Of a stretch of 64,000 bases of DNA, positions 1 through 7,346 are shown piece by piece; within the stretch, counting starts at the first letter, position 1; every line of letters begins with the position of its first letter. The stretch is from Roseinatronobacter thiooxidans. GTDB taxonomy: Bacteria > Pseudomonadota > Alphaproteobacteria > Rhodobacterales > Rhodobacteraceae. Below the pieces are notes generated by a model. The model did not search any database and was not told the origin of the DNA. It worked only from the letters and a program-made list of their open reading frames with translations. The translations under genes were made by a program, and so were the position numbers. The stretch is from assembly GCF_001870675.1 (NCBI RefSeq), contig NZ_MEHT01000044.1, positions 1 through 64,000 of the forward strand. Reading direction: 5' to 3'.

Positions 1-623
1 GCCCTCGGCGAATGCTTACGGATCATCCACCCCAGCATCACCGCATTCACCAGATGCCACATGAAATGCGTGCCTATGGGGAAGATTGCGCAAACCGCAT
101 CATCCGCCATTCGAAAGCCCAGCGACACGACCAGCAGCCCTGCCCCGATCAGCAAACCCTTGCCGGTATCGCGGTCATTCAGCCACAAGCCATAACCCGC
201 AATCAACACAGCCACGCTAAGATATAACGCATTTGCCCCCATACCGGGCAGGACCAGACTGACAGCCCAGCCAAAGCCCGCCGCGTATGGGAAAAACAGC
301 AGCGTCACGCCCAAGGCTGCCAGACCAGAGACGCGAAAATAATCCCGCGTCGCGGCAAAGAGGTATAGCAGGATAAACCCCAAGATCGGCAGCACATCCG
401 CCAGCCCCGCCCACTGTGTCGCATGGGTGTGCCACAGGAATGATCCCAGCCCGATCGCCGCCAGCACAACGGCCATTGCACGCGCCAAGGGCAAGCCGGC
501 AGTCTGCCGCCAGACAAGTGCAGCCGCAATCACGAAGGCGGCGTTTGTCACAGCATTGACCGGCTCGCCCCAATACGCAAAGTCTGTGCGTTCACAATAG
601 GCGATAACCTGTTCCTGAAGCAT
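1..623 (-). CDS. Ceramidase-family (CREST) membrane hydrolase, C-terminus cut by window edge
   Basis: Reading from an ATG at 623 gives about 207 residues with no stop before the window edge. The protein is strongly hydrophobic, with about six to seven membrane segments. The N-terminus carries the CERTDFAYWGEPVNAVTN pattern typical of the alkaline ceramidase family. Later come SFLWH (S61, H65), D76, and HFMWH (H186, H190). The spacings S-4-H-11-D and H-3 residues-H match the catalytic/zinc set known for alkaline ceramidases (S77, H81, D92, H217, H221 in ACER3). The family hydrolyses amide or ester bonds of membrane lipids; the substrate here is unknown. It lies just downstream of tadA on the same strand (4 bp gap). 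Family call is fairly firm, substrate is not. Confidence 0.75.
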   Translation of the reverse strand, partial: MLQEQVIAYCERTDFAYWGEPVNAVTNAAFVIAAALVWRQTAGLPLARAMAVVLAAIGLGSFLWHTHATQWAGLADVLPILGFILLYLFAATRDYFRVSGLAALGVTLLFFPYAAGFGWAVSLVLPGMGANALYLSVAVLIAGYGLWLNDRDTGKGLLIGAGLLVVSLGFRMADDAVCAIFPIGTHFMWHLVNAVMLGWMIRKHSPR

Positions 624-627
624 GCTC

Positions 628-1080
628 TCACCTTAAGCGCGCGAAGAAATCCTGTAGCAGGGCTTGCGCATCCTCTGCATCTATACCGTCATACACCTCG
701 GGCGCGTGATGGCATTGCGCATGCGCAAAGATGCGCGGTCCCTGCGTTATGCCCCCCGATTTAGGGTCAGCGGCACCGAAATACAGCCGCCTGATGCGCG
801 CATATGAAATCGCCATCGCGCACATCGGGCAGGGTTCCAGCGTGACATACAGATCATGGCCTGTAAGCCGCTCTTGCCCAAGGGCGGCGCAGGCCGCGCG
901 GATGGCCAGCATTTCAGCATGGGCGGTTGGGTCGCTCAATTCGCGGGTGCGGTTGCCCGCAGCCGCCACAACCGCGCCCCGCTCTGAGACGATAACCGCG
1001 CCCACAGGCACTTCGCCCCGCAAGCCTGCGGCGCGGGCCTGCTCAAGGGCCAAAGGCATATATGTTCGAAAGCGGGTCAT
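628..1080 (-). CDS. tadA: tRNA-specific adenosine deaminase TadA
   Basis: TadA deaminates adenosine 34 of tRNA-Arg(ACG) to inosine in the cytoplasm so that the anticodon can wobble. The 150-residue protein is the usual length. The zinc-deaminase signature is intact: H54-A-E56, where Glu is the proton shuttle, and P83-C84-P-M-C87 supplying two zinc-binding cysteines. The start is the ATG at 1080, giving the usual short N-terminal helix before EVPVGAVIV. It sits between ribD upstream and the ceramidase-like gene downstream, all on the minus strand, so it may be co-transcribed with them. The chief alternative, another cytidine-deaminase-superfamily enzyme, is unlikely given the TadA-type residues around the active site. 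Confidence 0.95.
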   Translation of the reverse strand: MTRFRTYMPLALEQARAAGLRGEVPVGAVIVSERGAVVAAAGNRTRELSDPTAHAEMLAIRAACAALGQERLTGHDLYVTLEPCPMCAMAISYARIRRLYFGAADPKSGGITQGPRIFAHAQCHHAPEVYDGIDAEDAQALLQDFFARLR

Positions 1081-1149
1081 CTTGTGGCAGTCTTTGCGCT
1101 TGGGGGCAGTATATGCAAGCCCTCAATCAGCCTGCGCGCCATCACGGTG

Positions 1150-2247
1150 TCACGCTGTGCCGCGCGTCCAGATATGGACGATATCCGCACCGACCTGCCG
1201 GACGGCGTCCAGCTTGAACTGCGGGGCATCGTGCAAATGCGCCAGTTTCAGCGGCCCCAAAGCGGCGCGCCCCTCTGCGCCGATCATCTTGCCTGCCGAG
1301 AAGACGACCAGCTCATCAACCAGCCCCGCGCGCAGCAGGCTGGCTGCCAGATGGCCGCCGCCCTCGCAAAACACCCGCGTGATCCCGCGCTGGCCCAGTA
1401 TTTGCAGCGTCTCGTCCGGCATCAACCCATCCGGATTGGCAGGGCATTCCAGCAATTCCGCGCCCGCATCGCGCCAGCGCTGGCGCGCGCCCGCATCTGC
1501 GCCCGCGCCATGCAGCAGCCAGACAGGCACCTCTTGCGCGCTTATGCCCAAGCGGCCGTGCACCGCGATATCCAGCCGAGGCGCGGCGACAATCCGCACA
1601 GGCTGATGCGTGATCCCAAGACCGCGCACGCGCAAATCGGGGTCATCCGCGCGGGCCGTGCCTGCGCCCACCAGCACCGCATCATGGCGCGCGCGCATCG
1701 CATGCACCATGCGCCGCGCCTCTGGTCCTGTGATCCAGCGGCTTTCGCCTGTGGCTGTGGCAATGCGCCCGTCCAGTGTCAGCGCCAGTTTCAGCGTCAC
1801 CCAAGGCCGCCCCTGTTCCAGCCGCATCAGAAAGCCCGCGTTCATGGCGCGCGCGGCTGTCGCCTCGACATTCTCGACAACCTCCAGGCCCGCTGCGCGC
1901 AGCATCGCATGGCCGCGTCCGGCCACACGCGGGTCAGGATCGGTCAGGGCGGTGACAACACGAACCACGCCCGAGTTGATCAGCGTCTTGGCACAGGGCG
2001 GCGTCAGCCCGTGATGCGCGCAGGGTTCCAGACTGACATAGGCTGTGGCACCGCGTGCATCGCATTTGGCAAGCGCGACCGCTTCGGCATGGGGCCGCCC
2101 GCCCGGTTGTGTCCAGCCCCGCGCCAAAATGCGCCCATCGCGCACCAGCACGCAGCCGACCGCAGGGTTGGGCCAGACACGCCCAAGCCCGCGCGCGCCC
2201 AAGCCTATGGCCTGACGCATGTAGTGAGTGTCGCGCAAGGCGGTCAA
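1150..2247 (-). CDS. ribD: Bifunctional riboflavin biosynthesis protein RibD (deaminase/reductase)
   Basis: RibD carries out two successive steps of riboflavin synthesis: deamination of the diaminopyrimidine ring and reduction of the ribosyl side chain. Residues 1-145 form a zinc deaminase with H53-A-E55 and the cysteines C76 and C85 (PCAHHGLTPPC). The rest is the NADPH-dependent RibD C-terminal reductase (TLKLALTLDGRIA, FCEGGGHLAASLL). Length of 365 residues is normal. The start chosen is a TTG at 2247, three bases after the nrdR stop, because it keeps the conserved first helix (DTHYMRQA); the first in-frame ATG is at 2220. ribD follows nrdR as in many proteobacteria, but the usual riboflavin synthase genes do not follow it here. 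Confidence 0.93.
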   Translation of the reverse strand: MTALRDTHYMRQAIGLGARGLGRVWPNPAVGCVLVRDGRILARGWTQPGGRPHAEAVALAKCDARGATAYVSLEPCAHHGLTPPCAKTLINSGVVRVVTALTDPDPRVAGRGHAMLRAAGLEVVENVEATAARAMNAGFLMRLEQGRPWVTLKLALTLDGRIATATGESRWITGPEARRMVHAMRARHDAVLVGAGTARADDPDLRVRGLGITHQPVRIVAAPRLDIAVHGRLGISAQEVPVWLLHGAGADAGARQRWRDAGAELLECPANPDGLMPDETLQILGQRGITRVFCEGGGHLAASLLRAGLVDELVVFSAGKMIGAEGRAALGPLKLAHLHDAPQFKLDAVRQVGADIVHIWTRGTA

Positions 2248-2250
2248 GGT

Positions 2251-2718
2251 CTACTCTGGCTCTTTCGGTTCTGGCCGTAATTCCGAAACGAACTTGTCGA
2301 AATCATCAGCTTCCTGAAAATTCTTGTAGACGCTGGCGAAGCGGACATAGGCAACTGTGTCGATCCGCGCGAGGGTTTCCATGACAATCTCGCCGATCAT
2401 CTTTGATGGGATGTCGGTGTCGCCCTGACTTTCCAGCCGCCGCACAATGCCCGAAATCATCTGGTCAATGCGCTCATGCTCTATGGGACGCTTTTGCATG
2501 GCAATACGGATCGAGCGTTCCAGCTTTTCGCGGTCAAAGGCTTCGCGCCGCCCATTGGTCTTGACCACCACAAGGTCACGCAGTTGCACACGCTCATATG
2601 TTGTAAAGCGGCCCCCGCAGGCAGGGCAAAAGCGCCGTCTGCGGATCGCGCCGTGATCTTCGGCGGGGCGTGAATCCTTTACTTGCGTATCGGTGTTGCC
2701 ACAAAATGGACAGCGCAT
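2251..2718 (-). CDS. nrdR: Transcriptional repressor NrdR
   Basis: NrdR is the ATP/dATP-sensing repressor of ribonucleotide reductase genes. The 155-residue protein begins MRCPFCG and has a zinc ribbon built from C3, C6, C31 and C34, followed by an ATP-cone domain ([16 protein letters not shown] onward, roughly residues 49-139). The C-terminus is short and acidic. I chose the ATG at 2718 because it places the zinc ribbon at the N-terminus as in all known NrdR proteins and has a GGGAGAGGAC ribosome site just upstream; an in-frame upstream extension would be abnormal. It precedes ribD by three bases and is probably co-transcribed with it. No NrdR box is expected here, since its targets lie elsewhere. 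Confidence 0.96.
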   Translation of the reverse strand: MRCPFCGNTDTQVKDSRPAEDHGAIRRRRFCPACGGRFTTYERVQLRDLVVVKTNGRREAFDREKLERSIRIAMQKRPIEHERIDQMISGIVRRLESQGDTDIPSKMIGEIVMETLARIDTVAYVRFASVYKNFQEADDFDKFVSELRPEPKEPE

Positions 2719-2855
2719 GTCCTCTCCCTCGGGTTTGATTATGCTTGCTCCGCAAACACTATAGGCAAACCCCGAGGGCTTGGGTAGCAACAAACGCACG
2801 CCACCAGATCATGGGGCGCGCCTGTTGCGTATCAGACTCAGGTGTGCAGCGCGCG

Positions 2856-3305
2856 TCAGTTCACGACGATCACGCGCGTCTGCTCCATCCCCTCGCTGCG
2901 GACCATGTCGAAAAACACCCGCGCATTGTCAGGATGCAGGCGCACGCAGCCCGCCGAGGCCGGACGACCAAGCCGGCTGATCTGGTCCGTGCCATGAATC
3001 GCGTAATGGCCGGAATAGAACACCGAATAGGGCATGGGCGCATTGTTGTAGCGGCTGGAGCGGTGATTGCGCGACAGGAATTGCGGGCGCCAATCGCCGG
3101 TCGGAGTGATTTTGCCGGTGCGGGCCGTCGAGACGGGCCATTCGTATAAAAGCTGTCCATGATGGTAGACATGCATCACTTGTTCACTGATGCTGACGCG
3201 CGCCACGACCCTGTCGGCCTGCGCAGGCATTGCCGGGGCAACTGCCAGAAAGAGCGCCAAAACCCAAAATGCGAAGCGTTGACTCATCTTCACCCCCATA
3301 ATCAT
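2856..3305 (-). CDS. L,D-transpeptidase (YkuD domain), exported
   Basis: The protein has an N-terminal signal peptide (hydrophobic run ending PAMPAQA) and a single YkuD domain. The catalytic signature is complete: H104-G in YAIHGTDQ and C120 in SAGCVRLHPDNA (numbered from the ATG at 3305). YkuD enzymes form 3-3 cross-links in peptidoglycan or attach proteins to it, in the periplasm. At 149 residues it is a minimal version. An ATG at 3287 (MSQRFAF) has GGGGG four bases upstream and may be the real start; it would shorten the protein by six residues without touching the signal peptide. It is one of three YkuD-type genes in the window, but is not closely related to the tandem pair near 23 kb. 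Confidence 0.88.
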   Translation of the reverse strand: MIMGVKMSQRFAFWVLALFLAVAPAMPAQADRVVARVSISEQVMHVYHHGQLLYEWPVSTARTGKITPTGDWRPQFLSRNHRSSRYNNAPMPYSVFYSGHYAIHGTDQISRLGRPASAGCVRLHPDNARVFFDMVRSEGMEQTRVIVVN

Positions 3306-3460
3306 TGTTGTTCAAAATGCCCCCCAAGGCCATGCCAGTCGGTCGCAGCCAGAGATTCGAGTCAAGCGGATTCTTGCCAGCAAGATACATGTTTGCGAAT
3401 TTCACGCTTTGCGCATCAACCCTCTTGCCAATTTTCGCATGAGATGGGACTAGAACGCGC

Positions 3461-4123
3461 ATGACAGAACATCATGAAAAAAGACTCGCCCTGATTACAG
3501 GGGCATCGCGCGGGCTGGGGGCAGCCCTTGCCGAAACTCTGGCCGCACAGGGCTGGCATGTGGTCGCCGTCGGGCGCACGCTGGGCGCGCTGGAAGAGCT
3601 GGATGACCGCATTCAGGCCAAAGGCGGCAGCGCCACGCTTGCGGCGATGGATATCACCAAAGATGACGCCATGCGCCATCTGTGCCGCGATATTCATGAC
3701 CGTTGGGGCCATGTGGATTTCTGGGCGCATATGGCGATCCATGCCCCCCCCATGTCGCCTGCCGATCATATCGCGCTGAAAGACTGGGAGAAATCCGTGG
3801 CGATCAATATGCGCGCCACAGGCTTTCTGATCCCGATGATTGCGCCTTTGCTGCTGGCCGCACCAACACGCGCCACGGCCCTGTTTGTGGATGACCCAGC
3901 CAGCACACAGAAATTCATGGGTGCTTACGGGGCCTCCAAGGCTGCGCAAATGGCGCTTGCACGCGCATGGGCGGCGGAATGCACCAAAACCGGCCCGCGC
4001 GTGCTGGTGGAAGCCTGCGCGCCCATGCCAACGGCCACCCGCGCAAGGTTCTTCCCCGGCGAAGACCGCAGCAAACTGACCCCGTGTCTGACCGAAGCCG
4101 AACGGCTGGCCGCGCTGATCTGA
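3461..4123 (+). CDS. Short-chain dehydrogenase/reductase family protein with altered active site
   Basis: The N-terminal Rossmann motif TGASRGLG (residues 13-20) and the YxxxK pair (Y156, K160 in AYGASK) place this 220-residue protein in the classical SDR superfamily, probably using NADP(H) because of the arginine in TGASRGLG. Two hallmark elements are missing. The NNAG motif after strand 4 reads HMAI (90-93). The catalytic serine, normally about 13 residues before the tyrosine, is replaced: the equivalent stretch reads FVDDPAST, with V143 at that position. The enzyme may therefore have an unusual mechanism, or be a binding protein. Substrate is unknown. It is divergent from the L,D-transpeptidase gene and convergent with the ybdK-like gene. 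Confidence 0.8.
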   Translation: MTEHHEKRLALITGASRGLGAALAETLAAQGWHVVAVGRTLGALEELDDRIQAKGGSATLAAMDITKDDAMRHLCRDIHDRWGHVDFWAHMAIHAPPMSPADHIALKDWEKSVAINMRATGFLIPMIAPLLLAAPTRATALFVDDPASTQKFMGAYGASKAAQMALARAWAAECTKTGPRVLVEACAPMPTATRARFFPGEDRSKLTPCLTEAERLAALI

Positions 4124-4160
4124 TTGCGCAACAGGGGGCGTCGTGCGCGAATGCCCAGAG

Positions 4161-4181
4161 GCCCCGGATCAAGTCCGGGGC
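4161..4181. terminator. Hairpin between convergent genes; one copy of a repeated palindrome
   Basis: GCCCCGGA (4161-4168) and TCCGGGGC (4174-4181) form a perfect 8-bp stem with loop TCAAG. It lies between the convergent SDR and ybdK-like genes and there is no long T-run. The same stem, with the loop in reverse complement (CTTGA), recurs at 23886-23910 between another convergent pair. It may work as a bidirectional terminator and belongs to a small dispersed repeat. Confidence 0.6.
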
Positions 4182-4199
4182 TATGTCCGCGCAAGCACA

Positions 4200-5333
4200 T
4201 CAAAGCCCTGACCTGAATTCCACCATCAGGGCGCGCACCACCTCGCGCAGCCCCTCGTCATGATCCGCGCCCGCTTCGCGCGCGTCAGCATAGGTCGCGC
4301 GCTGGCGGTCTGCACTGGTGCCCTGTGCCAGAATATCCTGCGCCCCGCGCAGTTCATTCAGGCACCCCAGCACCATTGCATCTGCCTCCAGCAGCTCGAT
4401 GAGTTCGGTGACCAGTTGCCCCATCGGAACCACCGCCCCCTTGCCGATGTCCAAAAGCCCCTCGCGCGGGCCATAGCGCTGCGCGCGCCAGCGGTTTTCG
4501 GCAATCAGGAACCTGTCATAGATACGCCAGCGCTGGTTGCGGCGGCGCAACTCTACCAGCATCCGCGTGATCGACTGGACCAGCGCGGCAATGGTCAGCG
4601 CATGTTCCATGACCGGCATCACATCGCAGATGCGCGCCTCCAGCGTTGGAAACCGGGCCGAGGGGCGGATGTCCCACCAGATCTTCGTTGTATCCTCGAT
4701 CAGGCCTGCATTGATGATCATATCGACCGAGCGGCGATATTCGGCATGGCTGACAAAATCCGGCGGCAGGCCCGTGCGCGGCAGATTGTCAAAAATCGTC
4801 AGACGGTAGCTGTTCAACCCTGTATCCTGCCCGCCCCAAAACGGGGAAGAGGTGGACAGCGCCAGAAGATGCGGCAAAAAATATGTCATCTGGCGCATGA
4901 TGTCGATGCGCAGATCATCATCGGGCAGGCCCACATGCACATGTGTCCCGCTGATCAGCATGCGGCGCACAACGCCTGCCAGATCGCGCGCAAGGTCATT
5001 ATAGCGCTGCTTTTCTGTATGTTTGCGGCTGTGCCAATCGGCAAAAGGGTGGCAGGACACGGCCAGCGGGGCCATCCCGTATTGCGCGGCGCAATCAGCA
5101 ATCGTGCGGCGCAAATGGCCCAGATCGGCGCGCGCCTCTGAAATGTCAGCGCACACCCCTGTGCCCACCTCGATCTGGCAGGCCAGAAACTCGGGCGATA
5201 CCTTGTCGCCCAAGGCGCGCACACAATCGCGCATCAGCGCATCGGGTACATCGACCAACGCGCCGCTTTGGGCATCGACCAGAAGATACTCTTCTTCAAT
5301 GCCAAGGGTGTATTCGGGCAGTCCATCTGACAT
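4200..5333 (-). CDS. YbdK-type carboxylate-amine ligase (glutamate-cysteine ligase 2 family)
   Basis: The 377-residue protein starts with the GCS2 family signature [13 protein letters not shown] (residues 8-20) and continues with SGTHVHVGL and the [10 protein letters not shown] region, both typical of YbdK. Members join a carboxylate to an amine using ATP; E. coli YbdK has only weak gamma-glutamylcysteine ligase activity and its true role is unsettled. Length is normal for the family. The ATG at 5333 puts the GIEEEY motif at the expected distance. It reads away from the DUF3445 gene and toward the SDR gene. Because gshB in this window provides the second step of glutathione synthesis, a role in the first step is conceivable but not shown by context. 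Confidence 0.85.
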   Translation of the reverse strand: MSDGLPEYTLGIEEEYLLVDAQSGALVDVPDALMRDCVRALGDKVSPEFLACQIEVGTGVCADISEARADLGHLRRTIADCAAQYGMAPLAVSCHPFADWHSRKHTEKQRYNDLARDLAGVVRRMLISGTHVHVGLPDDDLRIDIMRQMTYFLPHLLALSTSSPFWGGQDTGLNSYRLTIFDNLPRTGLPPDFVSHAEYRRSVDMIINAGLIEDTTKIWWDIRPSARFPTLEARICDVMPVMEHALTIAALVQSITRMLVELRRRNQRWRIYDRFLIAENRWRAQRYGPREGLLDIGKGAVVPMGQLVTELIELLEADAMVLGCLNELRGAQDILAQGTSADRQRATYADAREAGADHDEGLREVVRALMVEFRSGL

Positions 5334-5409
5334 GCGCCAAGCGTATCGCGGTTTTCAAACCTCGCAAGATATAATTGACGCGTCATATCCGGCGGCCTAG
5401 CACTATGGC

Positions 5410-6195
5410 ATGACGATCCTGCATGAAGCCCTGCCCTTCGCCCCATGGACCAAACCCGCCGGTCAGCGCCTGCCCGGTGTTATGCCGCTGGCGCGCGCAG
5501 ACTGGTTATATTGCGATGCACTTTATGCCCGGCAAATGGCCGAACGTGCCGCCCTGCTGGCATCGCGCCCGGATGATGTGCTGGCACTTAGGCCAGAGGC
5601 ACAGCCCGCGGCCCTTGAAATGCTGGGTGAGGTTTTGCACGATCTGCCCATGCTGGGTTTCTCTGTCGGGCCGGACAGCGTTATGCGCCCCGATGGCGTG
5701 GCCATCCCACTTGATGAAACCCGCCCGCTCTGGACTTTGGGGCACTTGCTGCAAGCGGATTTCTGTTTGCTGCAAAAACCTGACGGCGCGCGCGAGCATG
5801 TGCTGACAGGGGCGGTTTTGTGCTTCCCCTCCAGCTGGACCTTGTCCGAGAAGATGGGCAAGCCCATGATGCGCATCCATCTGCCGGTGGACAGCTACGA
5901 CACCCAGATGGGCGCACGGGTGCAGCGCATGTTTGACGCCATGCGCCCCGAACAGCCGCTATGGCGCGCCAATCTTCTGCGCTATACCAACCCCGCGCTG
6001 TATCAGCCCAAAGCGGAATTCGCCCCGAAAGAAAAACGCGATGGCGGTGCCTATATCCGGTCAGAGCGTCAATGCCTGTTGAAACTGCCGAAAACCGGCG
6101 CGGTGGTGTTTTCAATCCATACTGTCATCGTGCATCGTGACAGCCTGACGAAAGAGCAGCGCGCAGCGCTGGCGCAGATCGAAGGCCTAGCGTAG
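5410..6195 (+). CDS. DUF3445 / haem-dependent oxidative N-demethylase family protein
   Basis: This 261-residue protein matches the DUF3445 family: LLQADFCLLQK, a FPSSWTLSEKMGKP stretch after it, and ERQCLLKLPKTGAVVFSIHT near the C-terminus are its most recognisable blocks. Characterised relatives (HODM) are haem proteins that oxidatively demethylate small methylamines such as dimethylamine. No signal peptide or membrane segment is visible, so it should be cytoplasmic. In this window it stands alone without the flavin and ferredoxin partners seen in full dimethylamine monooxygenase clusters, so the substrate is open. Its 3' end overlaps that of the small lipoprotein gene on the other strand by 9 bp. 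Confidence 0.82.
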   Translation: MTILHEALPFAPWTKPAGQRLPGVMPLARADWLYCDALYARQMAERAALLASRPDDVLALRPEAQPAALEMLGEVLHDLPMLGFSVGPDSVMRPDGVAIPLDETRPLWTLGHLLQADFCLLQKPDGAREHVLTGAVLCFPSSWTLSEKMGKPMMRIHLPVDSYDTQMGARVQRMFDAMRPEQPLWRANLLRYTNPALYQPKAEFAPKEKRDGGAYIRSERQCLLKLPKTGAVVFSIHTVIVHRDSLTKEQRAALAQIEGLA

Positions 6196-6501
6196 CCGCG
6201 CGCCAGAGCCTTGCATGCGCTGGCGCTGGTCAGGGGCGATCACAGGCCCCCGCAACCGCGCCGCGCGCGCCTGCAAGGCTGCGACACGGGCATCCGGTGC
6301 GGCCGTCAGGCGGGCTGTATTCGGCCCGTCGTCAACCTGCCCAAGGATGGCGCTTAGCGGCAGAAGGTGGGGCGTCTCGCCCTGCATGGCCGCTTGGCGC
6401 GGCGGCAGGTCACTGGGCGCAAAGCAGGCCGCCAGAACAAAGGGCGCAAGCCATGCGATGCGCCTTGCGCGCAGAGGCTGAAACGGCAAATTCTGAAACA
6501 T
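6187..6501 (-). CDS. Small putative lipoprotein of unknown function
   Basis: From the ATG at 6501 this is a 104-residue protein beginning MFQNLPFQPLRARR, followed by a hydrophobic stretch that ends in the lipobox-like LAAC. That suggests export and lipid anchoring at cysteine about position 26. The mature part is rich in Ala, Arg and Gln with a predicted helical segment (RVAALQARAARLRG). I recognise no family. An upstream in-frame start at 6528 would add nine residues without improving the signal peptide. It lies divergent from the TetR gene, with about 100 bp between starts, and overlaps the end of the DUF3445 gene. Existence is plausible from the lipobox and the frame, function unknown. Confidence 0.55.
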   Translation of the reverse strand: MFQNLPFQPLRARRIAWLAPFVLAACFAPSDLPPRQAAMQGETPHLLPLSAILGQVDDGPNTARLTAAPDARVAALQARAARLRGPVIAPDQRQRMQGSGARLR

Positions 6502-6599
6502 CGCATCCCTGACAAAACCTGCGCGCACGATAGCGCGAGAGGTGCCTCAGGCGCAAGCGGGCTTGCGTCGGGGGCCGTTTCGCGCACAAATGCGCAGAT

Positions 6600-7187
6600 A
6601 TGGCGCGCAAGAAAAACTCCTCTGCCGATGTGACCGGCCCCCGCATTCGCGCAGCCGCGCTGCGACTGTTCGCGCGTCATGGCTATGCAGCGGTGTCCAT
6701 GCGCCAGATCGCAACAGACGTGGGCGTGCAGGCGGGCACGCTGTATCTGTACACCGCCGACAAGCAATCCTTGCTGTTTGATCTGATGCACAAGCATATG
6801 CAGGACTTGCTGGCGGAACTGGACGCATTGCCACAGGCGCACAACCCGCTGGACGGTCTGGAGCAATTCACACGCTTCCACATCCGCTTTCACCGCGCGC
6901 GTAGCGATGCGGTGTTCATTTCCTACATGGAATTGCGCAATCTGGAGCCTGAGAATTTCGAGCGGATCGAGGCAATGCGCAGGCAGTATGAAGCCCATCT
7001 GGGCAGCCTGCTTGCGCGCGGCAAGGCCGAAAGGGTGTTTGACATATCCGACACCAAACTTGCTGCATTCGCCGTCATTGCAATGCTGACTGGCGTCAAT
7101 ACATGGTTCCGCGAAAGCGGGCGGCTGAGCCTTGCGGCGGTCGAAGATATCTATTGGCACATGGTGCGCAAAGCCGTGGGCGCGTGA
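6600..7187 (+). CDS. TetR/AcrR family transcriptional regulator
   Basis: The 195-residue protein has a TetR-type helix-turn-helix at residues 15-60 (AALRLFARHGYAAVSMRQIA, then TLYLYTADKQ, the recognition helix with the typical TLYxYF-like end). The C-terminal ligand-binding domain is not diagnostic. Such proteins repress neighbouring or divergent genes until a small ligand binds. Candidate targets are the divergent small lipoprotein gene, the gene itself, or glutamate dehydrogenase downstream. A 9-bp inverted repeat at 7195-7241, between this gene and gdhA, could be an operator, although its wide spacing is unusual for TetR proteins. Confidence 0.9.
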   Translation: MARKKNSSADVTGPRIRAAALRLFARHGYAAVSMRQIATDVGVQAGTLYLYTADKQSLLFDLMHKHMQDLLAELDALPQAHNPLDGLEQFTRFHIRFHRARSDAVFISYMELRNLEPENFERIEAMRRQYEAHLGSLLARGKAERVFDISDTKLAAFAVIAMLTGVNTWFRESGRLSLAAVEDIYWHMVRKAVGA

Positions 7188-7194
7188 CGCGGCC

Positions 7195-7241
7195 CACCGG
7201 CAAACACCCGCCGGATTAAGACTCTGGTCACCTTGCCGGTG
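7195..7241. repeat. Inverted repeat between tetR and gdhA
   Basis: CACCGGCAA (7195-7203) is repeated inverted as TTGCCGGTG (7233-7241), a perfect 9-bp dyad with 29 bases between the arms. It begins just after the TetR stop and lies about 105 bp before the gdhA start. It could fold in the RNA as a terminator or leader hairpin, or be a protein site. Confidence 0.45.
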
Positions 7242-7346
7242 TAGTATGTGGCAAAACGCCCTGTCATTCATGCCGCGATTCGATATCATGTGACCGAGTT
7301 TGCGAAGCAATTTTCAAAAGCAGGCTCGATCAAAGGGAGAACCAAA

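Noticed and set aside
1084-2280. 398-codon open frame antisense to ribD, and similar long antisense frames at 38865-40235, 48301-49467 and 60628-61860
   Set aside because: All are opposite well-supported genes, have skewed His/Arg/Gln-rich translations and no start or motif support.
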